From: Metarhizium brunneum
Lineage: Eukaryota > Ascomycota > Sordariomycetes > Hypocreales > Clavicipitaceae
Length of the DNA: 64,000 nucleotides
NCBI RefSeq assembly: GCF_013426205.1
Contig: NC_089425.1
Span: forward strand, 744,001-808,000
Direction: 5' to 3'
Each line of letters begins with the position of its first letter. Positions within the stretch are counted from its first letter, which is position 1. A program made the translations under genes and the position numbers. The notes under the pieces are model-generated. The model had not been told where the DNA came from, did no database searches, and was given only the letters and a program-made list of their open reading frames with translations. This document shows, one piece after another, positions 48,913-59,805 of this stretch.

Positions 48913-51344
48913 ATGGCACGCCAGCGACGCTCACCTGATGCAGACGAATCTGATTCCTCTTTTTCACCAGAGATTGGGAGCTGCTTTGACGAACATGAAG
49001 CGGATCTGTCTGGTGACGAAACGGAGGCAACGGAGGCAACGGACCTTGACGTATTGGAAAATGATGATCTGGACGTTGAAGACCAAATTCAACTCTTTGG
49101 TGGAAATACACATCCACCCGAATATTACCGGCGAGGCATAGAAGAATTCAATGAAAGCACCTTTATTGGTGAGGATTACAGCCCAGGGAGTACAATACTT
49201 TTCGACGCTATAGAGCTGCAGTGGCAGCAGTAAGTCGCCTCACTTTCCCGCCGCATCCAGGCTCAACGTTTTAATTGTCTACCCGCAGATTTTGCAATGA
49301 GGTTCTCTCGCGTAACCCTCAGGCGTGCTTCGAGTCGATCTCTATAGGTATCCTCTATAAATTCTTTGAATGGCGGTTGAACCAGAAGGCGGGCAAGGAC
49401 GGTAGAAAATTGAGAGGCACTACAAAGAGCTCCTCGTTGGGCACAGCCTGGAAGGTCTTCCGACTCATATATGAGAGGGCTATTGGTACGAAGCTCGATC
49501 CAAAATTGAATCGCAATATGCACAAGGTATGTTGCTCTCGATAACCAACAAGATGTGTGGGTTGTAACGTTTTCTAGGTCCTCCGAGAGCTTGCGAAAAA
49601 ACACGGACTAAGCGACCAGAAAAGAGCTAATCGCTGCATGACTATCAACGATTTGAAGGAACAGATCGAGACGACGCTTAGCACCACAAAGAAATCGTTT
49701 GATCTAGGAGAGCACCGGATTCTGGCTGTGCTTTTTCTCCTCCTATTGGCCCCCGCAGGCTCTCGCCCTACCTCCATTCTACGGCTTCGCTTTGGGGACA
49801 TCCGAGTGGCTTTGGCGAGAAATCCGGAAGGTGGACCGCACAATATCTTAATTCGGTTCACGTTGGAGTTCACAAAGTCATACCTCGGTACTAAGGATGC
49901 GTAAGTGTACTATTTCTGCTGTCTCCGCGTTGCTTGCTAATATTCTCTCTGCTAATACACTACCAGCAAAACATTTACCATCCCTGAGATGATGTTCGAT
50001 CCATCTTTGCTCCTTAGTCCCCACGCCTTTCTGCTGGGCATTTTATTTCGTCACCAAGCATTCCGCGCATGTCAGCTCACCTCTCCTAGGCAATTAGATG
50101 AGTTGGACATACATCCAGGCGAGCGTGAACTACCTTTGCCTCTAAGAAGTGACCTAAAGGAGGTGTGCATATTCCGTCGCGCTGTTAAAACATTGACAGG
50201 GTACGAGATGTCAACAAAGACCATCACTAAAGGCATGATTGCCGGCTGGATCAAAAGAGTGGGTGAGATCATGGGACTTCAGTATGAAACAATACCTTAC
50301 AGTCTGCGCTATAATGCAGCCAATGAGTTTGACCAAAGTCGTAAGTATCTAAGAATCAACGTAAGAAAACTGTTTTTTAACGTTGTTGCAACAGCCGACA
50401 TGAGCGAGGCACTTCGGAACTTGTCTCTTGACCACGCCAACTCCGTCCCTTTCCAGAAACATTACCTTGGTCGCATTGTCCGTGCGGACCCATGGGCTAT
50501 TATCCGTCGCGAAAAACCACAGCAGGCACTTATTGACCAAGCTTGCAGCATTGGACACTCTGTGAGCAAACGACGGCCAACAGGCCTCACGGCTGAGCAA
50601 ACAGCGTCTGTCGCGTCAGATTCTCATGTTCGACGGCTCACAATCCAACTACGAAAATTGCGCCCAGGGTCCGAAGAGCACAAGAAGACCCACCGCGCGT
50701 TACGATCATTAAAACAGAAGTTAAAAAGGGAATTAAAACAGAAAATCCGAGACGACTGGACGGACGAACAAGCCGTGGACGATATCGAACGTCAACTCCA
50801 AGGTAAAGGCTTTGCCGAACCAGTGGTGGATCATACAATACGTCCTCAGCGACCGGCTCAGAAGTTGCTGATGGAGGCGCTTATACGTCCGGTCGGGGAT
50901 ACTCTTGAGGGGCAGTACAATCGAAGGGATAAGGCGATTGATGCCATAACCGCATATTGCAGCGTCGAGGAAGGGGCGACCGTTCGCCGTAGTTATCTGC
51001 AGCCTACGCCAACGGGCTCGCGTAATGAACCTCGTGAGCCGTCGGAAGATGGCGCTCTATTCCTAGCTACTATGTCTGTTTTCATTGAGCATCCCAGTCA
51101 AAGGCCAAGAAGATGTTTCCTGTGCGTTGGCGCTGCGCTTTCATTGCCGCCGGATGACCCTCGTGTGGAGGACAAGATCCAGGAGTTTTACACCTCTGGT
51201 GATTTGAGCAAACACTTTCGTCGGAGACATCTCTCGCAATTGGGAGACAACGAACGGCCGGTGTGTCAAGTCTGCAACATGACTCTCGCACATAAGATGC
51301 ATCTGAGAAATCATGCTATTTCAGTTCATGGAACAGTCCCATGA
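48913..51344 (+). CDS. DUF3435 tyrosine recombinase with C2H2 finger (Starship captain-like)
   Basis: Five exons, 48913-49229, 49289-49526, 49578-49900, 49967-50340 and 50395-51344, give 733 residues; all junctions keep frame with GTAAGT or GTATGT donors. The N-terminus is acidic. The catalytic half matches the DUF3435 family: Arg248 in AGSRPTSILRLRFGD, Arg407 in YSLRYNAANEF, His in LDHAN and nucleophile Tyr441 in FQKHYLGR. A basic coiled region follows, then two zinc-finger-like units; the last is a proper C2H2 (CQVC..H-x4-H). The start MARQRRSPDADESD follows CCACC. Family members move DNA by Tyr-phosphoryl strand exchange; as 'captains' they sit at one end of giant Starship elements and point inward. 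All catalytic residues look intact. Some DUF3435 genes are stand-alone, so captain status is inference. Confidence 0.85.
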
Positions 51345-52582
51345 TGCCTTCAGCGGTCATAGACTGATGCCTTCCCGTCCGGATGTCAAGATGCGTACCG
51401 AGACGCAGTGGTATTTACGTCTTTTTTAACACCGAATACGCACTGTTTCTCAAATGCCTCTATAGTTTGTTCAATTGAATGGCCTATCAAGTTTTACCTT
51501 ATTCGTCTTCGCCTCAACCCAAATGGCAACTAAATCCATGAGTTCAAGCCTGTAGCCAGACAAGATTACCTTAGCACACTCAAGCTTCCATAACAGTCTC
51601 TGACGAGTATAAATGGGTCATCAACGTTAGACAATGGAGAGGAAGCCACCGCTCCAGCTAGAGACTACGGCTTTGTTTGTCAGACAACTTCAAATGGAAG
51701 CCCAGGTAAAAGAGCGAGGCTTAATACGAATAATACAACTCCTATTTAAGCCTTAACAATACAGACTAGCGCCGATAGGTTGCCCTGCTAATGATCGTTA
51801 GACCATCCTATCTTGCTTTTCTGATCACGTCACTTCCGTAAAATGGTTGGAATTATCGCTATTTACGGCATCGCATTCCTTGTCCTCGTCCCTCTTTGCA
51901 TCATATTATGACGTCGGGACGTATGGATCCTCCGTCATATACAGCTCATCGTCCTTAATTACAATAACAGAACCGCCCATTAGCAAATCTGCGAAGGATG
52001 TGGTACTTACATTACTGTACCTGGGGATTAACATTGGCATGATGCTACCCCAAGTTGGGCGCAGCTCAATCCAGTAGTCTTCTATCTAGCTTGCTATATT
52101 AAACACGACGCCCTTATATCATTGAGAGGGAATAAACACGCTCGTAAGTATGCTTTAATTCAGCCCGAAGGGCGTTTATTCAGTCAGGAAGCAGAGCATA
52201 AAACCTCTTATGATTGGTCAACTGGTATAGCCTGTGCTCAACTCGTACTTGAATTTGTCGGATAACGCCACCAAATGAAAGCCTCGCTATAGACAAACCC
52301 CTGACCGTTGAAAAAGTAACCACTAGCCAGCTCTCGCACAGATCTCACTTCTTATTTCTTTCAATGCAATCGATTCTCTGGCTTGATAAATCCCGTGCCC
52401 ATTACACCACCTGCATGTCACCCTCGGTGGAATATATCGCAGCCATGTAAAGTACGCATCAAGCCTCCCGCCCGAGCGACATCTAGCGGTCGACAGCCAT
52501 ATGGAGGACGATTTACACGAAGAGCTCGCTAATGTAACCAAGGCACAACATTTACTGTTGGAATGTTACGTTCCATAATTGA
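51345..52582. other. Intergenic, 1.2 kb, no gene seen
   Basis: Lower GC, many stops, no motifs on either strand. Downstream flank of the recombinase. Confidence 0.45.
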
Positions 52583-53431
52583 CTATTTGGGCTGTACGTG
52601 TCTGGTAGGCATCGTAAATGGCATCGATAGAACTGTCCCCTTGGTTTGGTTGTTCCTGTTTTGCAGCGATTTAAAACACCATCGGGCAACAGAGACGCAA
52701 ACTAAAACACACGTGAGGACTACGTACCGCACAGGCCTGACACGTCGCCCAAGCCGATCCTTGATGTCGCAAATATACACCAGCTTTTCTTGCGCTTCCC
52801 AGTGCGATACTTGCTGGCCCAGCGGACTAACCAAGTTGCAGCACGGAACGTCGTCATCTCGCGTAGGCGGCATAAATGAACACGTTGTGGATTTGATCAA
52901 TAGAAGAATCATCAATGGTACCAACTTGCGCCTCAATATCTCGCCGGAGACGTTGCGCCCGGCAGGTGAACAAGGGGCCATCAGCTAGACTGAATTTAGT
53001 TCCTGGCAGAGTACAGGCGTCTGTATTGTGTCGAGTTATGAGACTCATTGTTAACTAAGCTTCTTTTACAAAAATTGTTGTTCTTATTCTTGTTCTTGTT
53101 CTCCCCTCTCCTAAACCCTAGAAACTTAAGATATTTAATACTTTCGGAATACTGCTGGCTCCAGGCAGCAGTATGACGACTACTGTTGCCACTTGCCACC
53201 CTGGTGGCAAAATGCTTGCGTGTTTCAATCAACAGAGGCAGTGTTATCCGACATATTGATGTCTTCCTCTAGAGTCATTTCTTGACTTAAATTCCGGTAC
53301 CGCCCTCGCGGCTCATTTTGGCTAACTTCACACGACCGTGATGCCCTGACCCAATATTTCTGCATCAACTCTGTCCAGTCTGTTACACGGACGTCACGGG
53401 CCGGACCTTGAACATGACGATAGTTACACAA
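52583..53431 (-). pseudogene. Unknown gene split by a solo LTR
   Basis: The minus-strand frame from 53431 runs into a solo LTR (53253-53029) and resumes in the same frame on the other side once the LTR and one 5-bp target copy are removed. It then continues to about 52855, where a one-base shift is needed to carry on into a frame with PCCNLVSPLGQQV and a plausible final intron (GTACGT donor). The stop is TAG at 52583-52585. The upstream portion has TDWTELMQKYWVRAS. Two lesions (LTR insertion and shift) make it a pseudogene here. I do not recognise the family; a 5' end upstream of 53431 is not resolved. Confidence 0.6.
53029..53253 (-). mobile_element. Solo LTR, copia-type family, with TATTG target duplication
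   Basis: 225 bp. On the minus strand it starts TGTCGGATAA and ends TCGACA, the same ends as the LTR next to the copia pol frame at 61786-62009. TATTG stands on both sides (53024-53028 and 53254-53258), a perfect 5-bp target-site duplication, so this is a complete insertion reduced to one LTR by recombination. Confidence 0.92.
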
Positions 53432-54675
53432 GGGCTCGATACCTAGTTGAAGCCTCAGGCCTCCAGGCTCGCTTACTCACCGCTGTTTGATATAAATAAG
53501 GGTTATCCGCCCTTGGGGCCTTGAGTAAAACCAAGGTCCTTCAATGCCAAAGCGAATTATTAGTTGAATGCAATATTGTTCCAAGCCCTTACACAAAAGC
53601 CCTTGTCACAAGCCCCATAAGGGGAGTTGGGGTTGTAAAGTACTTGCCTTCCCATTCCGACCACAAGTCTTGCCCGTGCAAGCATCCGCCATCTAATAGT
53701 CTTAGCCCCTGCCTTGAGAGGAGGTTTGAAGTCGACATTTCCCGTATACTGCTCTCGACAGAGTGCTCGCCAACGTATTCCGTGTCGGCAAAACACGAGG
53801 CCATGGGGGTAGGGAAGCACGACTTGGAAATTATTGACTTGGGGAGACGAAATTTGAGCAGGCTGCAGAAGCTGATGATGGTTGTTGGATGAAGTTGTGA
53901 GGAGATGGGATTAGATATATGACGACATGCAGCACTGGCGAAAACAGGGTCGCACAAGTCACCTTTTTTTTGTCGGCGAGGACCAATAGCCTCATCAGAG
54001 TCATCAGAGTCATCACTCGTAAGCCTCAAAATGGCCACACGGCCTCAACCATTGCAGTCGACCCTCCACCAGAGCTCCAATCAAACTCGCGGTCCCGCAC
54101 GCTGGCTTGAGTCTTGAGTCTTGGCTTTCAGGCATACGTACCCAGATATATAGCGGCCTGTGAGGCTGCCTGACAAGATAATGAGGCGGCAGGGGGTAAT
54201 TAATTCTGGATCAGGCAGCATTGGCGGCTCAATTTTGCGCAGTAATGCCAGCCCGTCAAGGCATTGCATTTTGGAGTAGCGGGCGACAAGATTGAGATGC
54301 TGGGCATCTCTACACCTTGTGATCCTGCAGCTGCTGGTGATTCAGGTCTCGGCATACGCAATGTTACATTGGAGGTTGAAGGTTGCGGAATCATAAATAA
54401 TGCATCCCTCCCTGTAGCAACTGTCCCTGTTGAATCGCTGCCTCTAGTCAATCCTTGAAGAGCATAACTAGCGCTAAGCGGGTAAACATTGAAGGTATAC
54501 TAATTACAGGACTTTTCCTAGTATTTAATCGCGGGTTATAGGATCACAGTGTAACTAGGAAGAGGGACCAGGGGACGAAGGCACATGCAAGGAAATATTT
54601 ACGAAAAGTAGTGATATACCCGCGCCTAATAAAAATGCAGTGTGGCCTGTGTTTCTTCCGAAACCTAGCTATTCG
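53432..54675. other. Intergenic, 1.2 kb, overlapping unconvincing frames
   Basis: Open frames of 120-150 codons exist on both strands at 53520-54040 and shorter ones at 54200-54460, but they overlap and show no motif, signal peptide or clear splice sites. Some may be relics. I call none. Confidence 0.35.
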
Positions 54676-55914
54676 TCAACAGATATGCTCGCTGTATTGT
54701 TCAGCAACACCCATAGGCCACTCTAACCACTCAACATACTCCTTGTCGATGAATATCCGTATACTAGTAAGCAGATGTTCGGCCCAACCTTTCAAGAACC
54801 ACGCTTTGCTCATGGTGTTGAGTAGAGGAGCAAAGTATGCCAGAATCAACAGAGCCATGGCATCCTTGCTTTGAAGACTTGCCACAAAGTCATCTTCCAT
54901 GACATACAACCAGCGCAACACCATGCCATGCATTGGTGGTCCTTCATATAAGCCATCCCTATCGCCGTATGTTGCTTCGTATATTGCTCGCAATGTATCG
55001 AATGACCGAATAGCAACCGAAACTTCTCTGGTGTCGCTGGAGACGATCAACTCGCGCAGCCTCGATAATTGATCAATCCAATCGACCCGCACAAAACATT
55101 GTCGATGACAGGTTGCCCTGCTATCAGCGGGCTGGCTGTTCGTCGGAGCGAGTGGTGCCATCAGCCCCGAGAATAGAGTGGCCGAATCAAAACGTTGCCG
55201 AACAAGGTGGGCTCCTCGCGCAAGAGGTACTGATGGGTTTGGCCGTGCGACACCAACTTGGCAGACAAGCAGGTCATTGCGTCCAACAGGGCCAGCTGCA
55301 AAGGTGCAAAAGCATAAGAGCATTACGGATATATATATCGCGCCGCAAGTTCCATTGTCCATGACCGAAATTGCCTTGTTAAGTTCAGCAAGTCCGGCAG
55401 TGAAGTTTAATTTAGCAACAGCCAAGCGATGTGCTTGCGCGTTTCTATCCCAGGAATCTCCCCGCGCCAAATGGTATCCAGCCAACGAGTAGGCAAGATG
55501 CAAGACATGGGGGTTGGAGAAACCAATTCCGGGGGCAATTTGAGCCCAAAACTGGCCCATGGCGTGGCCTGGGTCATCCGAGCCTGCAGCAATACCGGGG
55601 CCAGTTATTGTTATGAACTGATGCAGGAGCTCGGCCTGTAATAGGTCGATGGTCGTTAAGCTGGCATCTTTCCAAGGTGAGGTGTCAGCCAGCGACGCAT
55701 CAGAGCCCTTTATCGGACCGTCGGATCGTAAAGATGGTGAGGAGCTTGGTGAGGCTGGCCCATATTTGCATGGCCTACCTCGCTTCCGCTTCAACGCTAG
55801 GTTTGGGTCATTTGGGTTCGTTTGTTCGGTTTGTTGGTTTTGGTGGGAAAGGGGTGAAAAAACTCTGCGCTCGGTGGGGTGAGGCTTTGGGGTGACGGGA
55901 TTGGCGATATTCAC
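54676..55914 (-). pseudogene. C6-type fungal transcription factor lacking its zinc cluster, with AT-hook
   Basis: The 412-codon frame has an AT-hook-like KRKRGRPCKYG near residue 42. The body is typical of one group of fungal Zn2Cys6 regulators: LLQAELLHQFITITGPG, FWAQIAPGIGFSNPHVLHLAYSL, and CGAIYISVMLLCFCTFAAGP. A block expected to read like xWxPLLRG is altered (VPLARGAHLVRQRF), which could reflect local damage. No CxxCxxxxxKCD cluster is present in this frame or readable just upstream to 56030. Either the DNA-binding exon has been lost or the protein binds through the AT-hook. I list it as a probable 5'-truncated gene. It lies in the element-rich arm, so loss by rearrangement is plausible. 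Confidence 0.55.
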
Positions 55915-56151
55915 GTCGAGGACGGTGATCTACCATATCGAGGTACGGGTGAACAATATGTGACGGTACAAGGGCACGAGCAAGGTCAAGTGCGACTTGG
56001 ATAAAGCGATTGTTCACAAGGAGAGTAAGAGCTTCCGAAGGAAGCTCTGACTCGAGCTAGCTATGTCCTAAAGTGGGGCCGTTCCCTTACAAATAGCCAA
56101 GATACAAAAAACAGTTTGAAGAGGATAGGCTCATGCATAATAGGCAACTGA

Positions 56152-56360
56152 TGTAACGGGCCGAGCCCGGTGCGGCTCGGTTTGCACTCTCGCCTTCGGC
56201 CCCGGCCTACCGGCCGGGACCCACCGACAAGCGAGATTAACGACGCGTCGAGCTCCTTGAGCTCTCCTTTGCTTGTTCTGTTTCTCTTTCTTCTTTAACG
56301 TTTAGATACTCGTAGTAGTCGCCTAGCTAGTTGTTAATATACTCAGCTTGGACCGTTACA
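56152..56360. mobile_element. Solo LTR, second family (TGTAACGG..CCGTTACA)
   Basis: 209 bp bounded by the inverted ends TGTAACGG and CCGTTACA with a GC-rich palindromic start. Flanks are ACTGA and ACTGC, a four-of-five match to a target-site duplication. No internal element is present. Assigned as LTR by structure only. Confidence 0.65.
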
Positions 56361-56601
56361 ACTGCGGCTTGGCAAGATCCGATTGGATCAATGTAATCAG
56401 ACCTACTAGGTGGCAAGGGTAATTTATTTTTCTGCATTGTCTCGGCAGATAACTTTGCTTACACGAAGCTTATCTAATAGCCCAGTCGCCTCAACAAAAT
56501 TGCATTATGCGCTCTCATCTTTGCACTAAACGAATGAACCTTCCAGCCGCGCGGGTTGGGAGCAAAATTTTAGTTTAATAGATATCTAAGAACTCCACTA
56601 T

Positions 56602-56856
56602 TGTCGGATAATGCCTCTGTAAACTGAAGTCGCAGAGCTTGGTGTAATTGCTGGTGGTTGTTGTCATAGTGTCGGCTGCCATGACTAAACTGAGCTGAAA
56701 GTTAGATTCGGACGAAAGGAAGTTTCTTGGTATTTAAAAGATGGACACAGACACAGTCTGCGGCGGAAACAACGACAAGAACAACAATAATGGCGTTGTG
56801 AAGAAGCTTAGTTAACAATGAGTCTCATAGCATTACAATGACTCTTATAAGTGACA
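56602..56856 (+). mobile_element. Solo LTR, copia-type family, plus orientation
   Basis: Starts TGTCGGATAATGCCTCTG and shares long blocks with the reverse complement of 61786-62009, including GACTGAAGTCGCAGAGCTT (with one change) and GTTAGATTCGGACGAAAGGA. It ends GTGACA after a partial duplication of the terminal CAATGAGTCTCATA unit. I find no exact target duplication (flanks ACTAT and ACATA), so it may be rearranged. Confidence 0.85.
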
Positions 56857-57285
56857 ACATAGTCGACTCTCAGGGGCCGGTTGTGAGACCTACATTTGGT
56901 AGTGTTATGGCAGCTGCGTCAGTCCATTGCATTTCTTACTGCTCAGTCTTTTCTACATGGAGGAAAATAGAACTTGAGAGGAGAACTCTGACTACAGCTA
57001 TTTACATGGTAAAGTGAGACATTCGTTTAACAGGCGGGTCACATGATTCCTTTACAAATGTAATAATAATTTGATGTATTCTTTATTGCCTGTCCATTAT
57101 CTAGCTTTTGGACTCAAAGTCTTCTATATTCACTTCCCAGACGCTTGAAATCATGAGGGTGGGTGACCAACCTTTCCTGTTTTGTAGTCCATGATCCCAT
57201 GATCGTCGAGAACCTACAGCAGGCTATACAACCTAGACTGCCTTTCAACTTACTAACAGATTCTATCGCAACACGACCACCCGCA
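56857..57285. other. Intergenic, 0.4 kb, nothing recognised
   Basis: Between the solo LTR and the SDR pseudogene. No coding or repeat signal that I can name. Confidence 0.4.
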
Positions 57286-57996
57286 CTAGTACTTGGCCCC
57301 GAGATGGCTCAAGAAGGAACCACTAGTGTGTAAATCCAAAGATTCAATGACATTAAGCTGCATCTTCACGCTCTCTTCAACATCCATCGGCCCCTCAAGA
57401 GGGTGAGGGAGCTTCTTTAATTGCTCCCGCATTTTGTCGATGGCTTCGATAAGCTGGGGCGGCTTCGGACCTGCTAATAGATGCGTTATTTACGGTTAAG
57501 CCACTCCCGGCAGCCATAGGAATAAGACCAGGAGTTCTTACCTCCTTCAAAAGTATCGACCCAGCCGGGACTCAGCGCCAAGACTTTGATGCCCCTCGGC
57601 GCAAGTTCAACAGCGTACTTGGTCACTTGGACATTCATCCCAGCCTTGGCGACTGCGTATACTAGGGCGTTTTCAATACCAGAACTCTTTATGAAATCGA
57701 GGTCGGCTATGATAGTGGAGATATGCACCACTTTCTTCTCGGTCCCCGTCTCGATCAAAGGGAGAAAGGCGTTGGTGGACCAGAGGTTTCCGTATATAGC
57801 AGTACGAATTGAAGCATCAAAAAGTCCTCCGTGGCTTTGATATCCAGCGGTACTTGAGAAGGACTGTAGGAGTGTGTAGCTTTGGTCGAACGCATTGGCG
57901 TTGTGGATCAGTACGTCAATCGCGCCGCCATGATCTTGGTCACTTCAGTGGCAGCTGTGAGCATAGACCCGGGATCCGTAACATTGCCCTTGGGAC
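57286..57996 (-). pseudogene. Short-chain dehydrogenase, 5'-truncated and frameshifted
   Basis: On the minus strand the frame GNVTDPGSMLTAATEVTKI enters at 57996 and is followed, after an indel near 57930, by IDVLIHNANAFDQ. Then come NLWSTNAFLPLI, VVHISTIIAD and the active-site YAVAKAG. A 68-bp intron (57541-57474, GTAAGA..ATTAG) leads to a last exon 57473-57286 rich in Lys/Leu. The N-terminal TGxxxGxG Rossmann segment is absent; its place is taken directly by hAT transposase sequence. Missing cofactor motif and frameshift mean it cannot make a working enzyme. Confidence 0.75.
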
Positions 57997-58316
57997 CACA
58001 ATATCTTTCACCAAAAGTTGAAGGCCATGGGAATCACACAAAATGAAGAAACAATGCCTGAACTCAGGCATATTCTTCATCTCAGCGTGGAGTTTCCGCA
58101 TTGTCGAGCATGTATCTGTGCAGATAGCATTCATGCGAGAGAAATCCTGAAAATCATCCCCTTCCTTCGTGAATACCTCTTGTAAGAGTGGCTGGATTAG
58201 GTGAATGGTATTCAGGGCTGTATGTTCCTCATTCTGTGTATTAATAGTCTTCCAATAGAATGTAGCTGAGTTGGGAATTGAGATCGAAATGTTGACAATA
58301 CGGTTGTTGCTCTCAG
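57997..58316 (-). mobile_element. hAT-like transposase fragment
   Basis: About 105 codons open on the minus strand: SNNRIVNISISIP, ATFYWKTINTQNEEHTA, then ICTDTCSTMRKL and FILCDSHGLQLLVKDIV. This is the RNase-H-like core typical of fungal hAT/DUF659 transposases (the C/D-x-x-H-G-L-Q-L block). It is cut off on the right by an LTR fragment and on the left by the SDR pseudogene, so only an internal slice remains. Confidence 0.7.
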
Positions 58317-58401
58317 TTTCTAGGGTTTAGGACGGGGAACAAGAACGAGAATAATGATTTTACGAAGAAGCTTAGTTAACAATGAATCTCATAATGTGAC
58401 A
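58317..58401 (+). mobile_element. LTR fragment, copia-type family
   Basis: 85 bp matching the 3' end of the LTR family (CTAGGGTTTAGGA onward to AAGCTTAGTTAACAATGA and the terminal GTGACA). It abuts the hAT fragment. The 5' two-thirds of the LTR are absent. Confidence 0.75.
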
Positions 58402-58854
58402 ACAACAGCGCTCCCCTAGAATCGCGAAGGCTGAGGGTGTTTTTCCTGATCGTTTTGCCATGACACCTTGGACTCCTCTTGTCATGTTCATCGCGAGACC
58501 TCGAGTCCGAAATTCGGACTAGTGTTACCCTAACCATAGAAAGTGCAACTACAAGAATAGAAAAGTGAGGCAGACCCGACGCTTCGAGCCCATTATCACG
58601 ACCGTGACTTGAGAAAAATGGGTGGTAATGAACACTAATTTTATTTTACAGGAAAGAGTATAATCGTATAAAGCTAAACCTTGTGGGATCTCGCCGTCTA
58701 TAAACAAATAGCATTGTGATTGCTATGTCCCGGGGGTGTAAAAGTTATATCGTGCTTCCTTTGAACTACCGACCTGGCCTTGCTATTATTTTTTAATCGC
58801 AATTCTTAGAATGGCAACCCGTCTCCAACTCGCCGCTTACAACGAGTACCATGC
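58402..58854. other. Intergenic, 0.45 kb
   Basis: 3' flank of the ADP-ribosyltransferase gene and LTR flank. Nothing recognised. Confidence 0.4.
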
Positions 58855-59805
58855 CTAAAGTCTCGCCCTGTCCATCCATTTGTCCTCGGAGAGAACCAAC
58901 GGATACGTGCCAGTCCACCCCACCGGCCCGCCCACCTGATTCATGAAGTCTATGAAATATTGCCTGACTGTCTGCGCCTGATACTGACTCCAAGGCTCCT
59001 TAGACTTGTATTTGTCTTCGTCATAGTCGTATTGGAACCATCCAGCCAGCTGGGGCTGCCCGGGGCTCGCTTCGAACTGATCATAGCTCGAGTTATACTC
59101 TGTATTGACAACCCATTGCTTTTCAGGGAACGTCTTATTAAAGTCTTCCATGGTCACAAAAGTCCATGTTTTAGAACCGGACTTGTAGTCTGTGGAGGTT
59201 TTCGCACCCGGAACCTGGACCGCAGCCTTGACTTGATCCCAGCGTATGCCTCCCAAGGCTGAAAACTCATACTCATTGCGGTATTTCCGCCCCTGCAACA
59301 GAGTCCCATCGGAGTCAACCATATGTGGCAAGGCTTGAATTTGGTAGAGCCATCCACCCTCTCTGCTCGCCTGATTCGCATATGCAAGCCCTGTACCAAA
59401 GTACCTGGTTGTAGACACATACGAGGTAACTCTTTTATTGTTTATTCTTGCGGATGTGTGGTGCATATAAAGACTGAATCCATTGTTCTCATCAGTTGGC
59501 GCAAGGTCGGAGCTTGGCAAAAAGCCACCGGTAGCCCTGATCTCGTCGGGCGATCTCTTGTCGCCGCGATACACAATTTGGGGTGGTGGCAGTATCTGCG
59601 GGGGAGGGAAATCCTGTCTTGGGCTAAGAGTTGGCTTGTCTAGACTTCCTAGAGTGTTGGTATCGATGAGACCCGGCTGATCCTCTGGGCCTCGGAGATT
59701 ATTTGAGACGTTCCTCGACAAGATTTCAACGGGCTTCGCATATATTGTAGAGCACAGGCTTACTGCAAGCGTAATGAAGGCGATGGGCCGGACTTTTCGT
59801 GCCAT
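58855..59805 (-). CDS. Secreted enterotoxin-A-like ADP-ribosyltransferase
   Basis: Single exon, 316 residues, intact. Residues 1-23 form a signal peptide. The catalytic fold of the heat-labile-enterotoxin alpha-chain family is visible: Arg80 in VYRGDKR, an STS-type strand (S131-T-T), and the ExE pair Glu178/Glu180 followed by SALGGI. The remaining 130 residues are Tyr/Trp-rich with no named domain and no separate B-subunit region. The family transfers ADP-ribose from NAD to host proteins; in Hypocreales such genes are numerous in insect and nematode pathogens. It stands alone in a transposon-rich stretch, between LTR and hAT remnants on one side and pogo and copia sequences on the other. Target and activity are not known. 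Confidence 0.85.
   Translation of the reverse strand: MARKVRPIAFITLAVSLCSTIYAKPVEILSRNVSNNLRGPEDQPGLIDTNTLGSLDKPTLSPRQDFPPPQILPPPQIVYRGDKRSPDEIRATGGFLPSSDLAPTDENNGFSLYMHHTSARINNKRVTSYVSTTRYFGTGLAYANQASREGGWLYQIQALPHMVDSDGTLLQGRKYRNEYEFSALGGIRWDQVKAAVQVPGAKTSTDYKSGSKTWTFVTMEDFNKTFPEKQWVVNTEYNSSYDQFEASPGQPQLAGWFQYDYDEDKYKSKEPWSQYQAQTVRQYFIDFMNQVGGPVGWTGTYPLVLSEDKWMDRARL

Noticed and set aside
53521..54038. Overlapping 123-codon (+) and 149-codon (-) frames
   Set aside because: Neither shows motifs, signal peptide or a good start context; they exclude each other. Left as unassigned.
54200..54458. Overlapping frames of 64 (+) and 83 (-) codons
   Set aside because: Short, opposed and without recognisable sequence.
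56597..56861. Target-site duplication for the 56602 solo LTR
   Set aside because: Flanks ACTAT and ACATA do not match; shifting the ends does not help.
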